The translations under genes and the position numbers were made by a program. Below are positions 1 through 9,551 of a stretch of DNA of 64,000 bases, in pieces; the first letter of the stretch is position 1; every line of letters begins with the position of its first letter. Under the pieces are notes generated by a model, which searched no databases, had not been told where the DNA came from, and saw nothing but the letters and a program-made list of their open reading frames with translations. Origin of the DNA: Barnesiella sp. WM24 (GTDB lineage Bacteria; Bacteroidota; Bacteroidia; Bacteroidales; Muribaculaceae); NCBI RefSeq assembly GCF_004570975.1, contig NZ_SPPC01000010.1, positions 62,001 through 126,000 of the forward strand, written 5' to 3'.

Positions 1-838
1 CGCTGAACTTGGTAGCCGCTCCCTTGCTGCCGTTCCAGCCGATCACAGTGTAGTAGTGGAGCGAGATGCCATCCATGTTGTTGCGGGCGCGGTCCATCAG
101 CACTTCAGTCCAGTTGTAGTCATAGTCGCTTGCACCCGAAGCGATCTTAAACAGGCGGTTGCCGTCGAAGTTGCGGCAATAGGTCTGGTAACGGCGATAC
201 ACGTCGGCATAATATTCCGGGGTGAAATTGCCTCCGCAGCCCCAGCTCTCATTGCCGACGCCGAGATATTTCAGTTTCCAGGGCTTTTCGCGTCCGTTTT
301 CTTTACGCGCCTTAGCCATAGGCCCGTCGGCGGCGGTGATGTATTCGACCCACTTTGCCAGCTCTTCCACCGAACCGCTGCCTACGTTGCCGCTCAGATA
401 AGGCTCGGTGCCGAGCATCTCACACAGGTTGAAAAACTCATGGGTTCCGAAACTGTTGTCTTCCACTGTTCCGCCCCAGTTGTTGTTGACCATGCGCGGA
501 CGGTTTTCTTTCGGTCCGATTCCGTCGACCCAGTGATATTCGTCGGCAAAGCATCCTCCCGGCCATCTCAGCACAGGGATTTGTAGAGCCTTGAACGCTT
601 CAAGCACGTCGTTGCGGTAGCCGTTGGTGTTGGGAATCGGGGAGTCTTCGCCTACCCATATGCCGCCATATATGCAGCGTCCGAGATGTTCGGCAAATTG
701 TCCGTAAATCTCCGGTGAGATTACCGGAGCGGAATCTTGCGGGTTAAGCGAGATGGTAAAATTTTCCTTTGCGCCCACAGGCATGGCAAGTGCCGCGATT
801 ATCGCCGCGCCTGCCCATGTTTTTAGCATGTTGTTCAT
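1..838 (-). CDS. GH51 alpha-L-arabinofuranosidase, C-terminus beyond window
   Basis: Partial: the start ATG is at 838 and the frame stays open to the window edge (279 residues visible). An N-terminal signal peptide (about residues 1-23) predicts export to the periplasm. The visible part is the first half of a GH51 (beta/alpha)8 barrel, with [13 protein letters not shown] at about 91-103 and the acid/base motif [11 protein letters not shown], Glu at about residue 197. The nucleophile lies in the missing half. The family removes alpha-L-arabinofuranosyl side chains from arabinan, arabinoxylan or arabinogalactan. It lies 31 bp downstream of a second, differently built GH51 gene on the same strand, so the two are probably cotranscribed and act on different arabinose linkages. 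The substrate cannot be read from sequence. Confidence 0.9.
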   Translation of the reverse strand, partial: MNNMLKTWAGAAIIAALAMPVGAKENFTISLNPQDSAPVISPEIYGQFAEHLGRCIYGGIWVGEDSPIPNTNGYRNDVLEAFKALQIPVLRWPGGCFADEYHWVDGIGPKENRPRMVNNNWGGTVEDNSFGTHEFFNLCEMLGTEPYLSGNVGSGSVEELAKWVEYITAADGPMAKARKENGREKPWKLKYLGVGNESWGCGGNFTPEYYADVYRRYQTYCRNFDGNRLFKIASGASDYDYNWTEVLMDRARNNMDGISLHYYTVIGWNGSKGAATKFS

Positions 839-869
839 GTCGTTTTGGTTGATTGGTTGTATCTTAATG

Positions 870-2837
870 TCATTTGTTGGATGTAAATCGGTAGATGGCA
901 AATGTCTTTGCCGGCAGCACGGTCGTCCAGTCGGCAGCGTTATCAACAGCAATCCGCTCGATAGCCGGCTCGATGAGTTGGGGGCGGTCAAGGGTGTTTT
1001 CCGCGTCATCGTCGGCATGCAGGGTTGTGACGGTCACCGAGTCGGGGGCAACTCCCTTTTTCAGCCCCTTTACTTTAAGGTTAAGGTCGAGAGGCTTGTC
1101 GCTCACGTTGACTGCCTTTATGATGTAGCTGCCGTCGGCATTATCTTTGACTGCCGAGGCATAGAGTCCGTTGTCGCCTGTCGCGGGCTTTCCGTCGACG
1201 GTAAGTTTTGCGGTGTGAGTGCCTTTGTTGTCGGAATACAGTTTCTGCACGTGGTAGCTCGCTGTCTTTACGGAGCGCAGGTTGTCATACCATATCATGT
1301 CGGGTCGCCACTGCCATCCCTCCACGTGGGCGAAAAGCGGTGCATAGGTCGCCATCTCCACTATGTCGGCGTTGCGTTCAAGTCCGGTCATGAATGCCGC
1401 TTCCAGTAGGGCGGCGTTGAAATGGTTGCGCTTCTTTCCGTCGCCGTGGCAGGCATATTCACCGGCAAATACTTTCGGCCCTTTGCGCGAATAGGAGTCA
1501 TAGCGGTCGGCTGATGAGACAAACCATTTTTCCGGACGGTAGAAATGCTCGTCTACAAGATCGGCGCCGAGGCGTGACATCTCTTTCCACAGCATGTCAA
1601 AGTCGCTGCCGTCGGGCGACGGTCCTGAGGAGCCTACTATCTTTATCTCGGGATATTTATGGCGTATAGCCTTGATAAACGGATTGAGGCGAACGATAAA
1701 TTCCTCGCCCCATTGTTCGTTGCCGATGCCTATATAGCGCAGTCCGAAAGGAGCGGGATGTCCCATGTCGGCACGCACCTTGCCCCAGACGGTAGTGGTG
1801 TCGCCATTGGCAAATTCAATCAGGTCGAGGGCGTCGTCAATATAAGGCTGAAGGCTGTCGACTGCTACGTGACATGCCTCGTCGTTGTTCTGATACTGGC
1901 AGGCGAGTCCTACGCTCACTACCGGAAGCGGCGCCGCACCCATGTCTTCGCAGAGCTGGAAAAACTCGAAAAATCCGAGTCCGCCGCTCTGGTAGTAGTC
2001 GGGATAAAACCTGTGGGCAAAGGTATAGTGCCAGCGGTTTTCGTTGAGCGGACGGTTTTCTACGGGACCTACGGTGTTTTTCCACTGATAGCGGGTGTTC
2101 AGGTCGGTTCCTTCCACAATGCATCCACCGGGGAATCGGAACACACCGGGATGGGTGTCGGCAAGAGCCTGTGCGAGGTCGGCGCGTAACCCGTTTTCGC
2201 GACCTTTCCATGTGTCGGCGGGCATGAGCGATATGTGCTCAAGGTCGACGGCTCCTTTCCCATGGCATAGAAACACCCTCAGCCTGCCTTTTTCAACAGT
2301 CGCCGCCGGTGTCAGGACAGCGGTGTATTTCCTCCATTCACCCGGGGCTACGGTTATCACCTGCTGAGCCATGACGTGGGTTTCGCCGTCGGCTGCAGGG
2401 TCGACAAGCTCTACGCGTATTTTTGTGTCGGTGTCAATCGCGCGCGCCCATACTGAAAACCTGTAGTCCTTGTCTTTTTCAAATGACACTCCGAAATAGC
2501 CTTCGTTTTCAAGTGCGGTGTGCTTGTGGGGATGTCCCGACTGATTCAGCCTCACATAGTGGGGATTCCGCTCAAATGGCCCGTCGGAGAGCAGTTCCAC
2601 ATTGCCGGCTACAGTCCATCCGGTAAAAGCCTGTGGAAACTCAAACGAGCGGTTTTTGACCTTTTCGGCATATAAACCTCCGTCGGCGGCATAGTTGATA
2701 TCCTCAAAAAACAATCCGTACATTGTCGGTGCAATCGGTGAGCCCTTTTTCCCGAGGTCTATTTCGATGTCGGCTGCCGTTGCATTTATTCCTGTCAGGC
2801 ACATCGCCGTGGCAAGAATACGTGCTGTGATATTCAT
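870..2837 (-). CDS. GH51 alpha-L-arabinofuranosidase with inserted carbohydrate-binding-like domain
   Basis: 655 residues. A signal peptide (about 1-21, ending NATA) predicts periplasmic location. After the [18 protein letters not shown] motif, residues about 70-205 look like a beta-sandwich CBM4/9-type module inserted before the barrel proper. The acid/base motif is [12 protein letters not shown] (Glu374) and the probable nucleophile is in VFAGEYACH (Glu460). This architecture is typical of larger Bacteroidetes GH51 enzymes that release arabinose from plant polysaccharide side chains. It is the first gene of a leftward pair with the partial GH51 gene, and a Bacteroidetes -7 box lies about 31 bp before the start. 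Other reading frames across the gene are shadows. Confidence 0.93.
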   Translation of the reverse strand: MNITARILATAMCLTGINATAADIEIDLGKKGSPIAPTMYGLFFEDINYAADGGLYAEKVKNRSFEFPQAFTGWTVAGNVELLSDGPFERNPHYVRLNQSGHPHKHTALENEGYFGVSFEKDKDYRFSVWARAIDTDTKIRVELVDPAADGETHVMAQQVITVAPGEWRKYTAVLTPAATVEKGRLRVFLCHGKGAVDLEHISLMPADTWKGRENGLRADLAQALADTHPGVFRFPGGCIVEGTDLNTRYQWKNTVGPVENRPLNENRWHYTFAHRFYPDYYQSGGLGFFEFFQLCEDMGAAPLPVVSVGLACQYQNNDEACHVAVDSLQPYIDDALDLIEFANGDTTTVWGKVRADMGHPAPFGLRYIGIGNEQWGEEFIVRLNPFIKAIRHKYPEIKIVGSSGPSPDGSDFDMLWKEMSRLGADLVDEHFYRPEKWFVSSADRYDSYSRKGPKVFAGEYACHGDGKKRNHFNAALLEAAFMTGLERNADIVEMATYAPLFAHVEGWQWRPDMIWYDNLRSVKTASYHVQKLYSDNKGTHTAKLTVDGKPATGDNGLYASAVKDNADGSYIIKAVNVSDKPLDLNLKVKGLKKGVAPDSVTVTTLHADDDAENTLDRPQLIEPAIERIAVDNAADWTTVLPAKTFAIYRFTSNK

Positions 2838-2867
2838 GATAAAAAGTTAGTATAAGCTATAATATTT

Positions 2868-2876
2868 GCAAATATA
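2868..2876 (-). promoter_or_regulatory. Predicted -7 box for the GH51 pair
   Basis: The minus strand reads TATATTTGC, matching the Bacteroidetes -7 consensus TAnnTTTG. Transcription would start near 2865, giving a leader of about 28 nt. No convincing TTTG -33 box is seen at 19-21 bp, so the promoter may need an activator. The box sits inside a 12-bp palindrome (2863-2874). Confidence 0.5.
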
Positions 2877-2925
2877 ACTCAAAATCAACAAAATCCACAG
2901 CGCTGGATGTAAAAAAAGAGAAAAA

Positions 2926-2942
2926 AGTGTAAAAAATACACT
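2926..2942. repeat. Short dyad AGTGTA-N5-TACACT in the divergent GH51/efflux region
   Basis: Perfect 6-bp inverted repeat with a 5-bp A-rich spacer, roughly 165 bp upstream of the efflux operon start codon (3108) and about 90 bp upstream of the GH51 start. It could be an operator for a dimeric repressor. No regulator gene is adjacent and there is no T-tract suggesting a terminator. The rest of the 2838-3107 intergenic region shows no clear consensus promoter for the rightward operon. Confidence 0.3.
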
Positions 2943-3107
2943 CTTATTCTCCCTGTAGCCTGAAAATTGCCTTATCGTCTTGCCGGTGACGGTTTGATAC
3001 ATTGACTTTATGCTGCTCAGTCAGGTTAAATATGATTAAATAGCTGTGAAATGAAGTAAACCACTTTGCTTGGCGGGGGGTTATACATATTGATTGATTT
3101 TATTATT

Positions 3108-4529
3108 ATGCGAATAAGACTGTTCACGTTTCAGCTATTAGCGGTAATGGGGGCTTTTTGCGCTCCTTTCGTTTCCGCGCAGACGGTGTTGAATGATTCA
3201 ATTCCTGACCACTGGTCATATAACGAGCATTTCAATCAGTCGGTTCCTACCGACGACAATTGGTGGAGCCACTTCGATGACCCTGTGCTTGACTCTCTTA
3301 TAGCTGAAGGAGTGGAAAACAATTACAATGTCATAATGGCGGCGAGACGCATTAACATGGCGCGTCAGTCGCTCAATTCGGTGCGTGCCGGATATTTCCC
3401 CAATATAGGGCTGAATGTCGGCTGGACTAAAAGCCGCAGTTCAGGGGCTATGGGCGAAGTGATGACCGATGCCGTTGTCGACGACTATTTCACGCTGGGG
3501 CTTGACATGAGCTGGGAGATAGATGTGTTTGGCAAAATCAGGGCGAAGGCAAAGCAGCAGAAGTCGGCTTATGATGCAACGCGAGCAGAGTATGCCGCGG
3601 TCATGACATCATTGTGTGCCAATATTGCGAAAAACTATATACAGCTTCGTGTGTGGCAGGCTGAATGGCAAGTGGCGATGGAGCATATAGCTTCCCAGGA
3701 GAAGATATTGAAGATAACCGAGGCGCGCCATGAGGCGGGACTTGCGTCGATGCTTGACGTGACTCAGGCAAAAATTGTCTATAATTCAACGAAATCTTCC
3801 GTGCCCGGACTCGAATCGGCGATACACCGCACTATCAATGGCATAGCTATACTGCTTGGCGTGTATCCCGACTCAATCTACAGCCGTCTTGAGCCTTCGC
3901 GCAAGCTGCCCGACTATAATCAGCTTGTGCCTGTGGGTGTGCCTGCCCAATTGTTGAGGCGTCGCCCCGATATAGTCGAGGCTGAGGCGCAGCTCGCCGG
4001 CTGTGCCGCGGCTCTCGGCGTTGCAAAGAAGGATTTCCTGCCTACGCTTACGCTCAACGGCTCGATAGGCACGAGTGCGCGCCGGCTTGACAACACGTTC
4101 AAGAACAACAGCCTTACATATTCAATAGCCCCGACTCTTAGCTGGACGGTCTTTGACGGTCTTGCGAGAAAATATAATGTGGCGTCGGCGCGCGAGCAGA
4201 TGGCTATAGGCATAGACAATTACAATCTTACGGTGATGACGGCTGTCGAGGAGGTCGACAACGCGATATCGACCTACCTGTCCACGCTGCGGAAAATAGA
4301 AGTGCTTGACACCGTGGTCAATGACAGCCGTAAGTCGCTTGACCTGTCGCTTGACCTTTACAAAAGGGGGCTTAACCCGTTCAACGATGTAGTGACGTCG
4401 CAGCTTAACCTTCTTGAAAATACCAATTCGCTTGTCGCGGCGCAGGGCGATGCGATAACAGCGCTTATATCGCTTTATAGTGCGCTTGGCGGCGGATGGA
4501 GTGTAGATGACATGAATGGAAATAATTAA
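3108..4529 (+). CDS. TolC/OprM-type outer membrane efflux factor
   Basis: 473 residues from the ATG at 3108. An upstream in-frame TTG at 3066 would add 14 residues that do not resemble a signal sequence. MRIRLFTFQLLAVMGAFCAPFVSAQ is a clear signal peptide. The body is the two-repeat outer membrane efflux fold of the NodT/OprM family: alpha-hairpin stretches with A-rich heptads, LLRRRPDIVEAEAQLAGCAAALGVAKKDFLP in the centre (about residues 290-320), and the closing motif SQLNLLENTNSLVAAQGDAITALISLYSALGGGW. It forms the outer-membrane exit duct of the RND pump encoded by the next two genes, which follow at 15 and 11 bp. First gene of the operon. Confidence 0.92.
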   Translation: MRIRLFTFQLLAVMGAFCAPFVSAQTVLNDSIPDHWSYNEHFNQSVPTDDNWWSHFDDPVLDSLIAEGVENNYNVIMAARRINMARQSLNSVRAGYFPNIGLNVGWTKSRSSGAMGEVMTDAVVDDYFTLGLDMSWEIDVFGKIRAKAKQQKSAYDATRAEYAAVMTSLCANIAKNYIQLRVWQAEWQVAMEHIASQEKILKITEARHEAGLASMLDVTQAKIVYNSTKSSVPGLESAIHRTINGIAILLGVYPDSIYSRLEPSRKLPDYNQLVPVGVPAQLLRRRPDIVEAEAQLAGCAAALGVAKKDFLPTLTLNGSIGTSARRLDNTFKNNSLTYSIAPTLSWTVFDGLARKYNVASAREQMAIGIDNYNLTVMTAVEEVDNAISTYLSTLRKIEVLDTVVNDSRKSLDLSLDLYKRGLNPFNDVVTSQLNLLENTNSLVAAQGDAITALISLYSALGGGWSVDDMNGNN

Positions 4530-4544
4530 AATCTGCATAGAATT

Positions 4545-5672
4545 ATGAACAACAGCTATTTATCAGGACTTATCATCGCCGGTATTGCTCTCGGCGGTGC
4601 TACTTCATGCAGTAATAAAAAGCAGGCGAAGGAAGAGGAAGGGATGCTTACTGTCGATGTCGCGTTGCCGGTGACCGACTCGATTACCCTTTACAAGTCT
4701 TATCCGGGCTATGCCGGTGCAAACGCGTCAGCCGATGTTGTCGCACGCGTAAACGGGCAGTTGCTGTCAAAAAACTATGACAGCGGCAGTCTTGTAAAAA
4801 AGGGAGCCGTCTTGTTTACGATAGAGCCGACCAAATATAACGACGCCGTGCGTCAGGCGCAAGCGGCTCTCGCCACAGCAGAGAGCGAGTATGATTACGC
4901 GTCAAAGCAGGCTCAAGCCATGAAAAAGGCTTTTGAGAGCGATGCAGTGTCGCGCATGGAAGTCATCCAGGCCGAAAGCAACATGCAGCAAGCTGAGGCG
5001 GCTATAAAGAATGCCCGCGCCGAACTCAGCACCGCCAATGTCAATCTCGGCTATTGCACCGTAAGGGCTCCATTCACGGGACATATAACCTCGTCGACAG
5101 TCGATGTAGGCAATTACATAAACGGAGAAGGCTCGCCGTTCACGCTTGCGCGTATATATGACGATTCCTCCCTTGTGGTGGCGTTTGCCATAGAGGATTC
5201 GCAGTATGAGCGTATGATGGGGTCTAAGAGCAATCCTGACGTGGCGGCGTTGTATCATAAGGTTCCGCTTGAATTTGAGGAAAAGCTCCCTCATGAATAT
5301 ACCGCCGACCTGTTTTACACGTCGCCCACCATTGACAAGAAGACAGGTACACTTAACTTGAAAGTCACTGTCGATAACCCTTACGGTGAATTGCGTGACG
5401 GCATGTATGTCACGGTCAATCTGCCTTATGACACTGACTCCGCCGCCATCCTTGTGAAAGACGCCTCAATCGGTACCGACCAGCTTGGAAAGTATCTTTA
5501 TGTGGTCAATGACTCTGACAAGGTGGTTTACACTCCTGTCGAGGTAGGGGGTGTATATCATGATTCGTTGCGTGTCGTGACCAAGGGCATATCACGAGAC
5601 TCGCGTTATGTCACGTCGGCAATGCTTAAAGTGCGCGACGGGATGCAGGTAAAGACAGTCATGACAAAGTAA
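4545..5672 (+). CDS. RND efflux periplasmic adaptor (membrane fusion protein, AcrA/MexA type)
   Basis: 375 residues. The N-terminus has a lipoprotein signal with a Cys in GATSCSNKK at about residue 22, so it is probably anchored in the inner membrane. The order typical of adaptors is visible: first lipoyl half ([26 protein letters not shown]), a coiled-coil hairpin of about 60 residues rich in A/Q/E, second lipoyl half ([26 protein letters not shown]), then beta-barrel and membrane-proximal domains. It links the RND pump to the outer-membrane duct. It lies between the two partners with 15 and 11 bp gaps, so the three are one operon. Confidence 0.93.
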   Translation: MNNSYLSGLIIAGIALGGATSCSNKKQAKEEEGMLTVDVALPVTDSITLYKSYPGYAGANASADVVARVNGQLLSKNYDSGSLVKKGAVLFTIEPTKYNDAVRQAQAALATAESEYDYASKQAQAMKKAFESDAVSRMEVIQAESNMQQAEAAIKNARAELSTANVNLGYCTVRAPFTGHITSSTVDVGNYINGEGSPFTLARIYDDSSLVVAFAIEDSQYERMMGSKSNPDVAALYHKVPLEFEEKLPHEYTADLFYTSPTIDKKTGTLNLKVTVDNPYGELRDGMYVTVNLPYDTDSAAILVKDASIGTDQLGKYLYVVNDSDKVVYTPVEVGGVYHDSLRVVTKGISRDSRYVTSAMLKVRDGMQVKTVMTK

Positions 5673-5683
5673 AAATAAAGCTG

Positions 5684-8600
5684 ATGTTTTCTAAATTTTT
5701 TATTGACCGCCCGATTTTTGCCACAGTCCTTGCGATTGTAATGGTGTTCGCCGGTCTGCTTACCATAAAGTCATTGCCGGTGGCTCAGTATCCCGACATC
5801 ACTCCGCCTACCGTGAGCGTCATGGCTTCATATCCCGGAGCAAATGCGGAGACAGTGGCGCGTACGGTCGGAGTCCCTATCGAGGAACAGGTCAACGGAG
5901 TGGAGAATATGCTTTACATGAGCTCCAACTCGGGCTCTGACGGCAGTTACATGCTGACAATCACCTTTGAGCTTGGAACTGATGTAGACCAGGCGGCAAT
6001 CAATGTGCAAAACCGTCTGAACCAGGCGGAGGCGACTTTGCCTACCGCTGTCAAGGAACAGGGAATCTCAGTCAACAAGGAGTCGACCAATATAGTGCTT
6101 TTCTGCTCGGTCGAGGGTGACAGCACCGGTCGCTACGACGCGTTGTATCTTACCAACTATGCCAACATAAATCTTGTTAACGCGCTTTCGCGAGTCAAGG
6201 GCGTAGGTGGAGTTGAGGCGTTCGGCGGTGGTGAATACAGCATGAGGATATGGCTCGACCCGGAACTGATGAGAGTGAGGGGGCTTACGCCTGATGATGT
6301 CTATTCGGCAATACGCTCGCAAAATATGGAGGTCTCGGCAGGTGAGGTGGGAGCCGCGCCAAATGAGAGCAAGGATGCGTTTCAGTTTACTCTCACGTCG
6401 CGTGGCGGGCTGCAGACCGCCGATGAGTTTGCCAATATCGTAATCCGCACTGACGGTGACGGAATCCTCCGTCTTCGTGATGTGGCAAAAGTGGATCTCG
6501 GCAGCCAGAGCTATACGGCTACCACACTCGTGTCGGGAAAGCCGGCGGCATTGCTTGGCATAAAGCAGTTGCCGGGCGCCAACGCGCTTTCCGTATCAAA
6601 GGCTGCGCGTGCCGAACTTGACCGCCTCAGTCAGTATTTTCCGCCGGGGGTAAAGTATAATGTCGTGCTTGACACGTCAGATTTTGTCACCGCGTCAATC
6701 GAGGAGGTGCTTGTCACCTTTGTGGAGACTGCACTCATAGTCATGGTCGTAATCCTTATATTCCTGCAAAACTGGAGGGCGGTGATAATCCCGATGCTCA
6801 CAATCCCGGTATCGCTCATAGCCACGTTTGCCGTGATGAAGCTTATGGGATTTACCATAAACACCCTGACTCTGTTCGGACTGGTGCTGGCGATAGCCAT
6901 TGTGGTCGACGACGCGATAGTGGTGGTGGAGGATTGTGCCCGTCTTGTCGACGAAGGGAAGCTGTCGCGCCGTCAGGCCGCTGAAAAAGCGATGCAGGAA
7001 CTTACAGGCCCGGTGATAGGCGAGGTGCTGGTGTTGCTCTCCGTGTTTATCCCCACGGCATTTGTCAGTGGCATTACCGGACAGCTTTACAAGCAATTTG
7101 CATTGACAATCGCGGTGTCGACGGCATTTTCCGGATTCAACGCGCTTACGTTTACTCCGGCGATGTGTGCGCTTTTCCTGACGCCGCGTAACAAGAATAC
7201 TAAAAATCCGGTCTACCGTATATTTAACAAAGGATATAATGCGGTGGAGAATCTTTATAAGAAAAGCATAGGGAAGATGCTCCGTCACGCGGGATGGTCG
7301 CTCTGCCTATACGTGCTTATTGCCGTGGCGGGAGTGGTGGCATTTCTGATGTGGCCTACAAGTTATGTCCCGCAGGAGGATCAGGGATATTTCATGTCGT
7401 CTATACAGCTGCCCGAGGGGGCTTCGCTTGAAAGGACTCAGAAGGTGGTTGACGACCTGTCGGCTCAGATAAGAAAGGAGCTGCCTGAAGTGGCTGACGT
7501 GATGGCTATTTCCGGATTTTCATTCATGGGAGGCGGCGCATCATCCAACATGGGTTCGCTTTTCGTAGTGCTGAAGCCGTGGAAGGAACGCAAGAGTGCC
7601 GGTCAAAGTGTATTTGCAATGATTGACAGCGTAGGGAAGATTGCCTCGCGCTATCAGGAGGCGATTGTATTCTCGGTCAACCCGTCGACGATTCCCGGTC
7701 TCGGCATGTCATCGGGCCTTGAAATGCAGTTGCTTGATATAAATAATCTCGGCGCATCGGAGATGATGAAGGCGATTGCAAGTATACAAGAGGCTGTGAA
7801 GGGCGATGACCGCATAGCTTCAGTGACAAGTCTGTATCAGGGCGTTGTGCCGCAGTACAGGCTCGACATCGACCGTGATAAAGTGAAATTGCAGGGATTG
7901 ATGATGGAGGATATATTCTCTACCCTCGGAGCCTATATGGGCGGCAGCTATGTAAATGACTTCACGGAGTTTGGGCGTGTTTACCAGGTCACCGTGAAGG
8001 GTAATGACAATGCACGCGGCAACATAGATGATGTGTTGAGGCTCAGTGTTCGTAACGCTGACGGTGAAATGGTGCCGTTTGCATCGTTTACCACCATTGT
8101 GCCTGTCATGGGCGAGCCCTCGGCGTCGCGCTACAACATGTATGGCACGGCATCCATCACAGCCAATCTTGCCAAGGGAGTCAGCTCAAGCGACGGCATA
8201 AAGGCTATGGAGGAGATTGTCGACAAGACTCTCGGCGCCAATTACTCCTATGCCTGGACCGGAGAGGCTTATCAGGAGACTCAGGCAGGCACCACGGTCA
8301 CTCTTGTGTTTGCCTTTGCCATCATATTGACCTTGCTCGTACTCGCGGCACAGTATGAAAGCTGGACCGACCCCGTAGCCGTGGTACTGTCAATGCCGGT
8401 GGCTATCCTCGGTACGGTTATCGGCTCGATAATCATGGGGCAGAGCATAAGCATATACACTCAAATCGGTCTGATACTTCTGCTCGGACTGTCGGCAAAG
8501 AATGCCATCCTTATTGTCGAGTATGCTACATATTTCCGGCGCACGGGTGTTGACCTGCGTCAGGCGGCGGAAGATGCCGGAGTAATAAGATTCCGTCCGA

Positions 8601-8854
8601 TCATGATGACTGCCATAGCTTTCATCTTCGGAGTGATGCCAATGATGTTTGCCCACGGTGCGGGCGCGGAAAGCCGTGTCGCACTCGGCTCTGCTGTGGT
8701 CTTTGGCATGTTGATGAACGCTCTTCTCGGCACTCTCTTTGTCCCCAACTTCTGGGAAATCATGCAGAGATTTCAGGAGAAGGTGCTTGACAAGCTGTTT
8801 AAAGATGTCGACACGGTGCCACCCGGTGACAATGATAAGATGACCTCAGTGTGA
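5684..8854 (+). CDS. RND multidrug efflux pump, HAE1 family (AcrB/MexB type)
   Basis: 1056 residues, the usual length for HAE1 transporters. It opens [21 protein letters not shown], the standard TM1 motif, and has 12 predicted membrane segments with two large periplasmic loops. The proton-relay aspartate pair is in TM4 ([15 protein letters not shown]), and the TM10 lysine region [13 protein letters not shown] is present. The protein exports hydrophobic or amphipathic compounds using proton motive force. In a gut Bacteroidales, bile acids and antibiotics are plausible substrates, but this is inference. Last gene of the operon, followed by a GC-rich terminator at 8881. Confidence 0.95.
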   Translation: MFSKFFIDRPIFATVLAIVMVFAGLLTIKSLPVAQYPDITPPTVSVMASYPGANAETVARTVGVPIEEQVNGVENMLYMSSNSGSDGSYMLTITFELGTDVDQAAINVQNRLNQAEATLPTAVKEQGISVNKESTNIVLFCSVEGDSTGRYDALYLTNYANINLVNALSRVKGVGGVEAFGGGEYSMRIWLDPELMRVRGLTPDDVYSAIRSQNMEVSAGEVGAAPNESKDAFQFTLTSRGGLQTADEFANIVIRTDGDGILRLRDVAKVDLGSQSYTATTLVSGKPAALLGIKQLPGANALSVSKAARAELDRLSQYFPPGVKYNVVLDTSDFVTASIEEVLVTFVETALIVMVVILIFLQNWRAVIIPMLTIPVSLIATFAVMKLMGFTINTLTLFGLVLAIAIVVDDAIVVVEDCARLVDEGKLSRRQAAEKAMQELTGPVIGEVLVLLSVFIPTAFVSGITGQLYKQFALTIAVSTAFSGFNALTFTPAMCALFLTPRNKNTKNPVYRIFNKGYNAVENLYKKSIGKMLRHAGWSLCLYVLIAVAGVVAFLMWPTSYVPQEDQGYFMSSIQLPEGASLERTQKVVDDLSAQIRKELPEVADVMAISGFSFMGGGASSNMGSLFVVLKPWKERKSAGQSVFAMIDSVGKIASRYQEAIVFSVNPSTIPGLGMSSGLEMQLLDINNLGASEMMKAIASIQEAVKGDDRIASVTSLYQGVVPQYRLDIDRDKVKLQGLMMEDIFSTLGAYMGGSYVNDFTEFGRVYQVTVKGNDNARGNIDDVLRLSVRNADGEMVPFASFTTIVPVMGEPSASRYNMYGTASITANLAKGVSSSDGIKAMEEIVDKTLGANYSYAWTGEAYQETQAGTTVTLVFAFAIILTLLVLAAQYESWTDPVAVVLSMPVAILGTVIGSIIMGQSISIYTQIGLILLLGLSAKNAILIVEYATYFRRTGVDLRQAAEDAGVIRFRPIMMTAIAFIFGVMPMMFAHGAGAESRVALGSAVVFGMLMNALLGTLFVPNFWEIMQRFQEKVLDKLFKDVDTVPPGDNDKMTSV

Positions 8855-8880
8855 CATCCGCCTCATGCATAAAGACGAAG

Positions 8881-8920
8881 AAGGCGCGCCCGGGATGAAA
8901 GGCGCGCCTTCGACTTTTTA
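8881..8920 (+). terminator. Rho-independent terminator of the efflux operon
   Basis: Perfect 10-bp stem AAGGCGCGCC / GGCGCGCCTT (8881-8890 with 8901-8910), a 10-nt loop, then CGAC and five Ts. It begins 27 bp after the pump stop codon. Confidence 0.85.
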
Positions 8921-8985
8921 CATGTGCAATTTCATAGATTAGCAATTATCTAAATATATGGGTCAATGTTTGATACTATAACAAT

Positions 8986-9021
8986 AATATCGCCGATTAT
9001 CCTTAGACAAGCGGCGATATT
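8986..9021 (-). terminator. Hairpin downstream of the DUF4332 gene
   Basis: Perfect 10-bp inverted repeat AATATCGCCG / CGGCGATATT with a 16-nt loop, 54 bp beyond the stop of the leftward DUF4332 gene. The tail on the minus strand is only A/T-rich rather than a pure T-run, so it is a weaker or factor-assisted terminator candidate. Confidence 0.45.
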
Positions 9022-9074
9022 TGATGATTCTTAACTGATTGAATTAATTTTTACAATTGACAGGTCATGTGCTG

Positions 9075-9482
9075 TCAATATGTTACCTTGGGTTCAAGAG
9101 CGGCTGCCTCGTCAATCATCTTCTGAAGCTCTGTTGCCGACGGTGTGCGTCGGGTAAGATGTTTCTGCTCGTTGACCTCAGCCATTTTTGCTGCGAGATT
9201 TTCCGCATTGCGGTGGCGCATCTCTTTTACTGTGTCTACGCCCGACGCTTCAAGCAGTTCGGCAAACTGCGGGCCTACGCCGTTGATTCGGAACAGATCG
9301 GCATGGTTGACCCAGCGCAATATGAGTTTTTCCGATATTCCGGTAGTCTCTGCGATAGACTGTCGTCCCTTCGCTGTCGCTCCTGCCTCAAGTAGCCCGT
9401 CGACTGTGGTTATGCCCGCGGCTTTAAGCTTTTCGGCATAAGAGTCGCCCACGCCCTCGATGTCAATGATGTTGTATTTCAT
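9075..9482 (-). CDS. DUF4332 helix-hairpin-helix protein
   Basis: 135 residues, cytoplasmic, no signal. It carries two helix-hairpin-helix-like units: IIDIEGVGDSYAEKLKAAGI (3-22) and FRINGVGPQFAELLEASGV (about 64-82). This is the pattern of the DUF4332 family, related to the HhH folds of nucleic-acid-binding proteins. The exact role is unknown; DNA or RNA binding is inferred from the fold. It lies 69 bp downstream of polA on the same strand. No consensus promoter is seen between them, so cotranscription with polA is likely. Confidence 0.75.
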   Translation of the reverse strand: MKYNIIDIEGVGDSYAEKLKAAGITTVDGLLEAGATAKGRQSIAETTGISEKLILRWVNHADLFRINGVGPQFAELLEASGVDTVKEMRHRNAENLAAKMAEVNEQKHLTRRTPSATELQKMIDEAAALEPKVTY

Positions 9483-9551
9483 GTTTTTGTCAATTAGAGA
9501 GTTTCTAATGATTACAACACCTGATGACAGTAAAGAGTTTATAACGGGGTC

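Noticed and set aside
6695-7288. Long open frame antisense to the RND pump gene, and many similar frames across the window
   Set aside because: These run opposite to or out of frame with long, clearly coding genes, and their translations are rich in H/R/C with no family features. They are shadow frames.
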